DNA of 9,899 nt from DATAEK01 sp036258055 (lineage in GTDB: Bacteria > Acidobacteriota > Vicinamibacteria > Vicinamibacterales > 2-12-FULL-66-21): NCBI GenBank assembly GCA_036258055.1, contig DATAEK010000004.1, positions 1 through 9,899 on the forward strand, given 5' to 3'. Below the pieces are notes generated by a model that did no database searches, had not been told where the DNA came from, and saw only the letters and a list, made by a program, of their open reading frames with translations. The translations under genes were made by a program, and so were the position numbers. How positions within the stretch are numbered: position 1 is the first letter of the stretch; the number at the start of each line of letters is the position of its first letter. Of this stretch, positions 1-5,852 are shown piece after piece.

Positions 1-1
1 G

Positions 2-304
2 TCGAACGGCCGGGTCGTGTCGAATCCGCTCGCCACGCTGAATCGCTTCGCGTTCCCCACCCGCGACGACGGGCAGTTCAAGTTGCCGGCGCTGCATGTG
101 GTGAATCTGCGGGTCGGCCGCGATTTCGACCTCGCGAAGGACCGCCGCTTCCAGCTCGCCGTGGACTTCTTCAACGTCGGGAACCTCGGTCGCTTCCAGG
201 GATTCCTGGGCGGCGCGAATCAGCTCTTCAACGTCAACTACGGCAAGGGCGGCTCGGTGCAACAGCCGTTCAGCGCCCAGTTCAGCGCGCAGTTCTTCTT
301 CTGA
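2..304 (+). CDS. TonB-dependent receptor, C-terminal end (5'-truncated)
   Basis: The frame is open from the left window edge to the TGA at 302-304, so this is the last 100 residues of a larger gene that begins outside the window. The visible part looks like the final strands of an outer-membrane beta-barrel. Alternating hydrophobic and polar stretches (LPALHVVNLRVGRDFDL, then RFQLAVDFFNVGN) are typical of the last strands of Oar-like or carboxypeptidase-regulatory-domain TonB receptors. The protein ends in aromatic residues (QFFF), as expected of a BAM-recognised barrel whose last residue is Phe. Such receptors import bulky substrates across the outer membrane using TonB energy; nothing here shows the substrate. 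A GTG at 17 is in frame but is not the real start, because the frame continues upstream. The gene is followed at once by the 9-bp repeat array and then the BNR-propeller gene. The assignment to a barrel C-terminus is fairly firm, the subfamily less so. Confidence 0.8.
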   Translation, partial: SNGRVVSNPLATLNRFAFPTRDDGQFKLPALHVVNLRVGRDFDLAKDRRFQLAVDFFNVGNLGRFQGFLGGANQLFNVNYGKGGSVQQPFSAQFSAQFFF

Positions 305-305
305 T

Positions 306-449
306 GGGCGGGTAGGGCGGGTAGGGCAGGTTGGGCGGGCGGGGCAGGTTGGGCGGGTGGGGCAGGCAGTCACCCCGACCTGCCCGACCTGCCCTACCTG
401 CCCTACCTGCCCTACCTGCCTTACCTGCCCTACCTGCCCTACCTGCCTT
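306..449. repeat. Inverted pair of 9-bp tandem repeat arrays (G-rich arm, C-rich arm)
   Basis: Seven consecutive 9-bp units close to GGGCGGGTA or GGGCAGGTT fill 306-368. A 9-base spacer (369-377) follows, then eight units close to ACCTGCCCT fill 378-449. The C-arm unit is the reverse complement of AGGGCAGGT, so the arms are in opposite sense and can fold into a long imperfect hairpin of roughly 60 paired positions. The G-arm also matches the pattern for tightly looped G-quadruplexes. The array lies directly after the receptor stop codon and ends 18 bp before the BNR gene start. Likely roles are transcription termination or attenuation, or protection of the receptor mRNA 3' end; these are inferences. 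Because the unit length is a multiple of three, reading frames stay open across it on both strands, which explains repetitive Pro-Thr-Cys and Gly-Arg-Ala open frames here that are not genes. Confidence 0.9.
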
Positions 450-457
450 TCCTCGAC

Positions 458-461
458 GGAG
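458..461 (+). promoter_or_regulatory. Ribosome binding site of the BNR-propeller gene
   Basis: GGAG lies six bases before the ATG at 468. It decides the start: the longer in-frame opening from GTG at 357 would put the 9-bp repeat array into the protein and has no comparable site in front of it. Confidence 0.7.
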
Positions 462-467
462 TGGAAC

Positions 468-3296
468 ATGACTCGAGGGCGAGTAGTGCTTGCCTGCATG
501 ATGGCTCTGGCGACGATCGTGGTGCTGAGCGGCGACCGTGTTCCACGGCCCGCGCCGGCAGCGGTGGAAGCCCAGGATGAAGGCCTCTTCAACGAGAAGC
601 TTCTGCGCGCATTCACGTTCAGGAACGTCGGTCCGTTCCGGATGCAGGCGAGAGCCTCGACGATTGCGGTGCCGAACGGTCCGCCCAAGGAGCATCTCTA
701 CACCTTTTACGTCGCGACCTGGACCGGCGGCGTCTTCAAGACGACCAATGGCGGGGTGACGTTCACGCCGGTGTTCGATCGCCAGAACAAGCTGACGATC
801 GGCGCTGTGGCGATCGCGCCGTCGAACTCGAAGATCGTCTGGGTTGGAACCGGCGACACGCGCGGCGCACGCTCCTCGTTTCGCGGCGACGGCATCTACA
901 AGTCCGAGGACGCCGGCGAGACATGGACCAACATGGGCCTGCACGACTCGCATCACATCTCGCGCGTCGTCATCCACCCGACCAATCCGGAGATCGTCTA
1001 CGCTGGCGTGATGGGACATCTCTACTCCGCGAACGAGGAGCGCGGCGTCTTCAAGAGCGACGACGGCGGCAAGACCTGGAAGCGGTCTTTTTTCGTGAAT
1101 GACAAGCTGGGCGTGATCGATCTGGTCATGAACCCGCAGAAGCCGGAGGTCCTCTACGCCGCGACCTACGACATGCAGCGCGCCCCTTCTATGAATCGCA
1201 ATGCCGGACCCGACAGCGGCATCTACAAGACGATGGACGGAGGCGGGACCTGGACCAAGCTCACGGCCGGCCTGCCGACGGGTCGCATCGGCAAGATCGG
1301 CCTCGACATCTACGCCAAGAATCCCGAGATCGTGTACGCGGCGCTCATCAACGCCAACCCCGGTGCCCCTGGCGGCACACCCGGCGGGTGCACCGGCGGA
1401 CAGCGGGCCGGCCTCGTCGGCGGCGAGATGTATCGCACCGACAACGGCGGCAAGACCTGGACGAAGGTGAGCTCCAAAGAAGACGACCTGACGCCGAAGG
1501 GCAGCGGCTACATCGGCTCGGGCGACGAGGACTGCGACGGCTTCACGCAAGTCAGGGTCGATCCGAACAACGATCAGAACGTGTTCATGGTCAGCAACTC
1601 GCTGATGAATTCGACCGACGGCGGCAAGACGTGGCGCGGGGGTGGCGGCTCACGCGCGCCGGGTCTCTTCCCCAACATCTTCGGAGACGTCCGGACGTTC
1701 TGGATCGATCCGCAGAACTCCGACCGGATGATCATCGGCGACGATGGCGGGTTCAACATGTCGTACGACGGCGGCAAGAGCAGCGACCACATCTCGCACC
1801 TGCCGATCGGCGAGCCCTACGCCGTCAGCTACGACATGGAGGACCCCTACAACATCTACGCGTCGCTCCAGGATCACGAAGACTGGAAGGGACCCTCCAT
1901 CGGGCCGATGGGCTTCACGAGCCTGCTCGACTGGTTCGCCATCAGCAGCGGCGACGGCATGCACACGCGGGTCGATCCGAGCGACAGCCGATGGGCGTAC
2001 ACGACGAGCGAATGGGGCGGTGTGTTTCGTACCGATCAGAAGCTCGGATACCGCGTCACCATCCGGCCCACGCGGCCGGGCGGCGGCCCGCCGTATCGAT
2101 CGATCTGGGGCACGCCGCTGCACCTCTCGCCCCACAACGGCAGCATTCTCTATACCGGCGGCGAAGTGCTCCTCAAATCCGTCGACCGCGGCGATCACTG
2201 GACCGAGATCAGCCCGGATTTGAGTACGAACGATCCGGCAATCCTGGCGCACTCGGGCGAATACGGCGTGCAGCTGCCCCGCTACTGGATGGCCATCTCG
2301 ACGATCTCGGAGTCGCCGGTGACGCCGGGCGTGATCTGGGTCGGCATGAGTGACGGGAAAGTGCACGTCACGAAAAACGGCGGCGGGGCGTGGACGGACA
2401 TGACCCCGGCCATTGCCGGCGTAGGCGGCCCGAAGGGAACGTTCGTGAGCACCGTCGCCGCCTCCAATCACGAGGCCGGCCGGGCCTACGTCTCGAAAAG
2501 CGGCAACAAGGAGGACGATTTCCATCCGTACCTGTTCGCGACCGACGATTTCGGTGCGACGTGGCGATCGATCGCCGGGAATCTGCCGAACGAGCCGATC
2601 CACATCGTCTGGGAAGACAACAGGAATCCCGATCTCCTGTTCGTCGGCACGGGCGGCGGTGTGTTCGTCACCATCAACCGCGGGAAGAAATGGCTGAAGT
2701 TCAACAGCAACGTTCCCAGCGTTCCGGTGCTCGATCTCGCGGTTCATCCGCGCGAGCACGATCTGATCGTCGCCGCGCTCGGGCGCAACGTCTTCGTGAC
2801 GAACATCGCTCCCCTTCAGGAGCTGAACGACTCCGTGCTGGGCAAGGACGTCCACCTTTTCAGCATCAAGCCGACGGTTCAGCGAGTGACCTGGGCGTTC
2901 GGCGCGAACGACCGGCTGTTCTCGCAGCGCTACCTGCTCACGCCGAACGAGGACAACGGGATGGCGATCCGGTACTACCTGAAGAGCGCGCGCACAGATG
3001 GCGCCGCCATCGTGATCACGGACATCCACGGCAAGGAAGTCGCCCGGCTGAAGGGAGAGACGGCCGCCGGCATCAACACGGTCTTCTGGAACATGCTGGC
3101 GCCCCCGCCTCCTGGTGCGACAGGACGCGGCGGCGGCGGTCGAGGTCGCGGTCCCGGCTATTCGCCGGAGCTCTGGGTCCCGCTCGGTGACTACGTCGTC
3201 ACCCTGGAAGTAGGCGGACAGGAGCTGACGCAGGGTGCGCGCATCATCAAGACGCAGGGCTGGTCGGTCGGCGCGGCGCCGCAGATCATCCGGTAG
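468..3296 (+). CDS. Secreted Asp-box (BNR/VPS10-like) beta-propeller protein
   Basis: This 942-residue protein starts at the ATG preceded by GGAG. Residues 1-36 form a Sec-type signal peptide: basic MTRGR, a hydrophobic stretch, and a likely cleavage after V-E-A. The body carries about ten Asp-box motifs of the S-x-D-x-G-x-T-W type, near residues 92, 146, 197, 255, 324, 382, 571, 635, 692 and 735, plus a degenerate one near 432. They are spaced 50-65 residues apart where dense, as expected of one or two beta-propellers of the sortilin/VPS10 or BNR class. Near 878-895 a Pro/Gly/Arg-rich linker leads into a small beta-sandwich-like C-terminus (GDYVVTLEVGGQ). Databases often label such proteins 'glycosyl hydrolase' or 'sialidase-like', but no catalytic residues can be assigned and the activity is unknown. 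It follows a TonB receptor, so a role in handling extracellular polymers is possible. The repeated Asp-boxes are visible in the DNA as GGCGGCAAGACCTGG-like segments. Confidence 0.88.
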   Translation: MTRGRVVLACMMALATIVVLSGDRVPRPAPAAVEAQDEGLFNEKLLRAFTFRNVGPFRMQARASTIAVPNGPPKEHLYTFYVATWTGGVFKTTNGGVTFTPVFDRQNKLTIGAVAIAPSNSKIVWVGTGDTRGARSSFRGDGIYKSEDAGETWTNMGLHDSHHISRVVIHPTNPEIVYAGVMGHLYSANEERGVFKSDDGGKTWKRSFFVNDKLGVIDLVMNPQKPEVLYAATYDMQRAPSMNRNAGPDSGIYKTMDGGGTWTKLTAGLPTGRIGKIGLDIYAKNPEIVYAALINANPGAPGGTPGGCTGGQRAGLVGGEMYRTDNGGKTWTKVSSKEDDLTPKGSGYIGSGDEDCDGFTQVRVDPNNDQNVFMVSNSLMNSTDGGKTWRGGGGSRAPGLFPNIFGDVRTFWIDPQNSDRMIIGDDGGFNMSYDGGKSSDHISHLPIGEPYAVSYDMEDPYNIYASLQDHEDWKGPSIGPMGFTSLLDWFAISSGDGMHTRVDPSDSRWAYTTSEWGGVFRTDQKLGYRVTIRPTRPGGGPPYRSIWGTPLHLSPHNGSILYTGGEVLLKSVDRGDHWTEISPDLSTNDPAILAHSGEYGVQLPRYWMAISTISESPVTPGVIWVGMSDGKVHVTKNGGGAWTDMTPAIAGVGGPKGTFVSTVAASNHEAGRAYVSKSGNKEDDFHPYLFATDDFGATWRSIAGNLPNEPIHIVWEDNRNPDLLFVGTGGGVFVTINRGKKWLKFNSNVPSVPVLDLAVHPREHDLIVAALGRNVFVTNIAPLQELNDSVLGKDVHLFSIKPTVQRVTWAFGANDRLFSQRYLLTPNEDNGMAIRYYLKSARTDGAAIVITDIHGKEVARLKGETAAGINTVFWNMLAPPPPGATGRGGGGRGRGPGYSPELWVPLGDYVVTLEVGGQELTQGARIIKTQGWSVGAAPQIIR

Positions 3297-3376
3297 TCGG
3301 AGCTGTTCGGCCGAATCCCAGAAAGCTCTCAGCCGGGACCCGCGCTCAGGTTCGAAACCACGTATGCTGTCGCGCG

Positions 3377-3823
3377 ATGAGCGACTACGACCTGGTGTCG
3401 CCGGACGATGCCGTCACGTGGGCTGCGTATCACGAGATTCGCCGTCGAGTCCTGTTCGAGGCTCGCGGACGGTACGGGGTCTACGATCCACACCGTCCGG
3501 ATGAGACTGCTCCGGGTCATTTTCCGAGGCTTCTGCTGTACGCCGGTGACCCGATCGGTGTGGTTCGCATCGACGTCGCCGGATCGACGGCAATCCTCCG
3601 CCGCGTGGCCATCCGCGCTGATGTGCAGCGACGCGGCCACGGTCGGATGCTCATCGCACTGGTCGAGCAGTTCGCGAAGGCGAACCGATGCCACGAGTGC
3701 GTGACGCATGCGGCACGGGATGCCGTCGAGTTCTACCGCAAGTGCGGCTTCGCCCTCGCCGACGATTCGTCTGGTGAGATGTCGGGGAACGAGGGGGTTT
3801 TCATGAGACGACAGCTCTACTGA
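3377..3823 (+). CDS. GNAT family N-acetyltransferase
   Basis: The 148-residue protein fits a single GNAT fold, which moves an acetyl group from acetyl-CoA to an amine. Strand beta4 and motif A are clear: LRRVAIRADVQRRGHGRMLI at residues 74-93 contains the acetyl-CoA pyrophosphate-binding pattern Q/R-x-x-G-x-G as QRRGHG (84-89). Motif B is seen as EFYRKCGF (118-125), the usual 'aYekxGF' helix-turn. Earlier, LLLYAGDPIGVVRIDV (52-67) is the beta2-beta3 hairpin. No signal peptide is present, so it is cytoplasmic. The substrate cannot be told; database names for this size class (ElaA-like and similar) would be guesses. The ATG at 3377 has no obvious Shine-Dalgarno sequence. A TATGCT element at 3363-3368, a possible -10 box, sits so close that a nearly leaderless transcript is possible. 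It begins 80 bp after the BNR gene and is probably a separate unit. Confidence 0.85.
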   Translation: MSDYDLVSPDDAVTWAAYHEIRRRVLFEARGRYGVYDPHRPDETAPGHFPRLLLYAGDPIGVVRIDVAGSTAILRRVAIRADVQRRGHGRMLIALVEQFAKANRCHECVTHAARDAVEFYRKCGFALADDSSGEMSGNEGVFMRRQLY

Positions 3824-3894
3824 TGTCGTCGCTCGAGGAGGTACGGAGGGGACGGGGGAAACAGGATCACACGCTGATTCCTGGCCAGGCGGCT

Positions 3895-3913
3895 GCCGGC
3901 CCGAAGGGCCGGC
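3895..3913. terminator. Perfect GC-rich hairpin after the GNAT gene, terminator-like
   Basis: GCCGGCCC, a GAA loop and GGGCCGGC form a perfect 8-bp stem 72 bases after the GNAT stop codon. No run of T follows, so it is not a classical intrinsic terminator. It could act as an mRNA 3'-end stabiliser or a Rho-assisted stop. Confidence 0.4.
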
Positions 3914-4025
3914 TGTTGGCAAGTCGATCAGTAGTGTTTGACCGCCATCGTGTAGTTGACCGGTTCGGTCAGCGTCGACGTACATCCGGTGGCGCTAGCA
4001 GTCTAGCGTGTTACGCGGCGTTTCG

Positions 4026-4053
4026 CTGAGAATCCTCAGTTTTCGAGTATGCT
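4026..4053 (+). promoter_or_regulatory. Weak sigma-70-like promoter of the exported-protein gene
   Basis: CTGAGA at 4026-4031 (four of six matches to TTGACA) is 16 bases from TATGCT at 4048-4053 (four of six matches to TATAAT). The -35 candidate lies inside the small stem-loop CTGAG-AATC-CTCAG. The predicted start is just ahead of the AGGAG ribosome site. The call rests on position and a weak match only. Confidence 0.3.
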
Positions 4054-4062
4054 CGCCGATCC

Positions 4063-4067
4063 AGGAG
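4063..4067 (+). promoter_or_regulatory. Ribosome binding site deciding the start at 4074
   Basis: AGGAG lies six bases before the ATG at 4074. This favours that start over the in-frame ATG at 4008, which has no such site and would put 22 residues in front of the signal peptide. Confidence 0.75.
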
Positions 4068-4073
4068 CACAAC

Positions 4074-4787
4074 ATGCTGCGATGGACTCCGCCAATGTCG
4101 CGTCGCGCGCTCTTCGCGTGGACGGCACGAGCGGTCGCGTTCTTTACGACAGGTCTTGTCGCGCTTGGTGATCACAAGACATATGCCCAGGCGCTCGCGC
4201 CGCTCTACACGCCAAAGACCCCGATCCCCAGGGATCCGTACAAAACGTGGTCTCTGTTCCTGATCAACAACCCACAGTGGGTGGTGGCGGAGAGCAACGA
4301 CAAGGTCAGGAAGCTCTACGATCAGTTTGAAGCCTTTGGCAAGGCGATTGGGCCCAACCACGTGGCGGTTTGGTTCTGGTCGCAGAATATCTGGCAGGAT
4401 TCCTTCTTCTACAAAGCGGTAGACGTCATCCGCAGCGCGGAGTTCTGTGAGAAATTGAAGCTCACTCCGAGCGGCGGGCCGTACATACTCGTCACGACCG
4501 AGTACCCGGGTGCCGGGCTGATCAACGATTCGGCTACATTTCTGCCGACGGCGCTCCAGCACTACTACACGCTGTCACTCAACAACAAGAGCGCCGACGA
4601 AATCATGCAGCTGCTGACGCGCGTCGCCGACAAGCTCGTCGCGAATCGCCTCTCGGATCTCGACACCGCCTCTCAGGATTACTGGAGCGGGTGGCAACGG
4701 GCGTTCGAGGCGGTCCGCGATTTCCTGTCCAACCGGCAGATGACGGTGACGATCAAGACACCGGTGTCAGAGATTCAGGTCAAGTGA
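4074..4787 (+). CDS. Exported protein of unknown function, Tat-like signal
   Basis: I do not recognise this 237-residue protein. From the ATG supported by AGGAG, its N-terminus reads as an export signal. A twin-arginine-like S-R-R-A-L-F (residues 9-14) precedes a hydrophobic stretch (about 15-31) and a likely cleavage site after A-Q-A (38-40). The twin arginines resemble the Tat motif, but a Sec signal with a basic n-region fits too. The mature part is mixed and rich in aromatic residues, with clusters such as WFWSQNIWQDSFF (100-112) and HYYTLSL (163-169). A beta-strand-like segment followed by Pro (YILVTTEYPG, 137-146) loosely recalls a thioredoxin-fold edge, but there is no CxxC and only one Cys (125). 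The last third looks helical, then ends in a beta-like tail (MTVTIKTPVSEIQVK). It is followed 24 bases later by a small membrane-protein gene on the same strand, which suggests one transcript. Confidence 0.7.
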   Translation: MLRWTPPMSRRALFAWTARAVAFFTTGLVALGDHKTYAQALAPLYTPKTPIPRDPYKTWSLFLINNPQWVVAESNDKVRKLYDQFEAFGKAIGPNHVAVWFWSQNIWQDSFFYKAVDVIRSAEFCEKLKLTPSGGPYILVTTEYPGAGLINDSATFLPTALQHYYTLSLNNKSADEIMQLLTRVADKLVANRLSDLDTASQDYWSGWQRAFEAVRDFLSNRQMTVTIKTPVSEIQVK

Positions 4788-4811
4788 CGCCGCCCGGCTG
4801 CCTGACACCTC

Positions 4812-5009
4812 ATGGCGATTCGACAGTGGCACGTCGGAAAACTCATTCTGCTCTGGGCCTGGGGGTTCGCTCTCTCCGTCGTGCTGATTCAAATCATTGT
4901 CAGGACGACGAGTTTCGTCCCGGGTTTCGCGCTCATCGGCGCGCTCCTCGCCATCCTTCTCACACTATCGGTGATCACCTGGAAGTGGCTCGGCGGTAAG
5001 GAGCGGTAA
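4812..5009 (+). CDS. Small two-helix membrane protein, unknown function
   Basis: The 65-residue protein is almost entirely membrane helix. A first hydrophobic segment spans about residues 11-30 (LILLWAWGFALSVVLIQIIV). A short Arg/Thr/Ser turn follows, then a second helix at about 38-57 (GFALIGALLAILLTLSVITW) and a charged tail KWLGGKER. The first ten residues (MAIRQWHVGK) are amphipathic and basic. The gene begins 24 bases after the stop of the exported-protein gene and has no clear ribosome site of its own, so it may depend on translation of its neighbour. The charge pattern favours both ends on the cytoplasmic side. From memory, small proteins with a similar 'WHVGKL..LWAWG' start occur in other Acidobacteriota, but I cannot verify that here. 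The function is unknown; a role as an accessory to the exported protein upstream is a guess. Confidence 0.7.
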   Translation: MAIRQWHVGKLILLWAWGFALSVVLIQIIVRTTSFVPGFALIGALLAILLTLSVITWKWLGGKER

Positions 5010-5011
5010 GA

Positions 5012-5035
5012 CGCGCCGGCCGCGGAGGTGGCGCG
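5012..5035. terminator. Possible terminator between convergent genes
   Basis: CGCGCC (5012-5017) and GGCGCG (5030-5035) form a 6-bp stem with a 12-base loop. It lies in the 62-bp gap between the small membrane-protein gene and the convergent PEP-CTERM gene. There is no T-run on either side, so support is weak. Confidence 0.25.
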
Positions 5036-5071
5036 GCTCACAGGCGAGACGGGCGCAGTAGCCCGGTCGAA

Positions 5072-5791
5072 CTACGTATGGGAGGAGCGTCCGCGCCGGC
5101 GCCTGATCATCGCCCCCGTGAGCCCGGTGCCGAACAGCAGCATCGACACGGGTTCGGGAACCGGCGGCACGGTGCTGCCCGCGGTGGTCACAGAGAGAGC
5201 GCTCAACAGGACGCCCTCGGCACCAGCAGTCGTCGAAATCGTTCCGACGATTTTGCCGGTTGCGTCCGGGAACAGCAGCTGGCGAATGTCAAAGGTCGGG
5301 CCGGGTACACCGATGGTCGGGTAGACCGCATTGTCGACAACCGTCGTGAGGCCGGCGGCGCTGAAGGTCTCCGTCCGTCCTGCGCCTTGATACGCGAGAA
5401 AGTAATCGAGCTGATACGCCACGCCCACGGTGAGACCGGTGATCGTCACGGTGATCGGTCCGGGCAGATCGGTCACTGCGGAAGCCACGACGTCATGCAG
5501 GTTCACGTCGTTAACGCTGGCCCCGAGGCTCGCGACGTTGTTCGCGGTCGTCGTGACCGGGCTCAGGAGAACGTTCGGGTCGCTTCCCGAGAAGGTGACA
5601 CCTTGAACCACCAGGGAAGTGGAACTCCCAATATTGACGGCGGCAAACGTCGTCCCCAGCGGACTGTACCCTTCACCTGCGTCGCCGCCGGTGACGAGAA
5701 TCACGGCTGCCTGGGCGGGAAGGGAAACCAGCACGCTAAGCAGCACGGTTGCCGCTACCTTGAGGGCGCTCCTACGCGCAATGGCCATCAT
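5072..5791 (-). CDS. PEP-CTERM sorting-signal surface protein
   Basis: Counted from the ATG at 5791, the protein has 239 residues. A Sec signal peptide (about 1-29) has a basic start, a hydrophobic core VAATVLLSVLVSLP and cleavage near A-Q-A. The C-terminus is a textbook PEP-CTERM tripartite signal: V-P-E-P at 211-214, a hydrophobic helix at about 215-229 and an Arg cluster RRRR at 230-233. In this family an exosortase is known to recognise the PEP motif and process the protein during export, often in exopolysaccharide-producing bacteria. No exosortase gene is in the window. The middle (30-205) is Thr/Val/Ala/Gly-rich and beta-strand-like, with no Cys and few Lys, in keeping with an extracellular beta-sandwich. 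I do not recognise a specific domain. The start is chosen from AGGAG at 5797-5801; ATG 5788 is an equally good start three bases on. A longer in-frame opening from 5842 would spoil the signal peptide. Confidence 0.88.
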   Translation of the reverse strand: MMAIARRSALKVAATVLLSVLVSLPAQAAVILVTGGDAGEGYSPLGTTFAAVNIGSSTSLVVQGVTFSGSDPNVLLSPVTTTANNVASLGASVNDVNLHDVVASAVTDLPGPITVTITGLTVGVAYQLDYFLAYQGAGRTETFSAAGLTTVVDNAVYPTIGVPGPTFDIRQLLFPDATGKIVGTISTTAGAEGVLLSALSVTTAGSTVPPVPEPVSMLLFGTGLTGAMIRRRRGRSSHT

Positions 5792-5796
5792 CGATG

Positions 5797-5801
5797 CTCC
5801 T
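5797..5801 (-). promoter_or_regulatory. Ribosome binding site deciding the PEP-CTERM gene start
   Basis: On the minus strand AGGAG (CTCCT on the plus strand) lies five bases before the ATG at 5791 and eight before the ATG at 5788. It rules out the upstream in-frame ATG at 5842. Confidence 0.7.
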
Positions 5802-5838
5802 GGGGGGCATGAGTTCGTTGGGCGATCGAAGTAAGTAA

Positions 5839-5852
5839 GCAAGAATGCGACC
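5839..5852 (-). promoter_or_regulatory. Candidate sigma-54 (-24/-12) promoter of the PEP-CTERM gene
   Basis: Read on the minus strand, GG (5852-5851), ten bases, then GC (5840-5839) give the invariant -24/-12 spacing. The -12 element is a full TTGC followed by T. The -24 side is poor: AGGTCG where TGGCAC is expected. Transcription would begin near 5828 and leave an untranslated leader of about 37 bases with the AGGAG site. PEP-CTERM genes are under RpoN and the PrsK/PrsR regulators in some bacteria, which makes the site plausible. GG-N10-GC also occurs often by chance in GC-rich DNA. Confidence 0.35.

Larger units (their letters stand above)
3824..4073. other. Intergenic region with several short inverted repeats
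   Basis: These 250 bases between the GNAT and exported-protein genes show no convincing gene. They contain the 8-bp hairpin at 3895-3913 and a 6-bp inverted repeat CGCTAG/CTAGCG around CAGT at 3993-4008. They also contain CTGAG/CTCAG around AATC followed by four T at 4026-4043, and the promoter-like elements of the next gene. A 24-codon minus-strand stretch (3928-4002) translates into protein-like sequence ending NYTMAVKHY. It is bounded upstream by a stop codon and may be a gene remnant or chance. The plus-strand open frame beginning at 3823 is Arg-rich and featureless. Confidence 0.6.

Noticed and set aside
282..1550. Long minus-strand open frame (422 codons) with Gly-Arg-Ala repeats
   Set aside because: It is the antisense shadow of the BNR-propeller gene and the 9-bp array. 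It is rich in Arg, Ala and Val with no domain, and the plus-strand frame has a signal peptide, a ribosome site and repeated Asp-boxes.
1388..2353. Plus-strand open frame of 321 codons
   Set aside because: Out-of-frame reading of the BNR gene, made almost wholly of Arg, Gln, Ala and His, with no ribosome site.
1650..3029. Minus-strand open frame of 459 codons
   Set aside because: Antisense shadow of the BNR-propeller gene. Its Arg/Val/Asp-rich composition and lack of motifs are typical of high-GC reverse frames.
3329..3985. Minus-strand open frame of 218 codons opposite the GNAT gene
   Set aside because: Antisense shadow. The GNAT frame on the plus strand carries clear acetyl-CoA-binding motifs.
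3823..4029. 68-codon plus-strand frame overlapping the GNAT stop by TGATG
   Set aside because: The overlap looks like coupled translation, but the product is Arg-rich, featureless and runs through two hairpins. There is no support for a gene.
5078..5812. 244-codon plus-strand frame opposite the PEP-CTERM gene
   Set aside because: Antisense shadow. The minus-strand frame has a signal peptide, a PEP-CTERM tail and a ribosome site.
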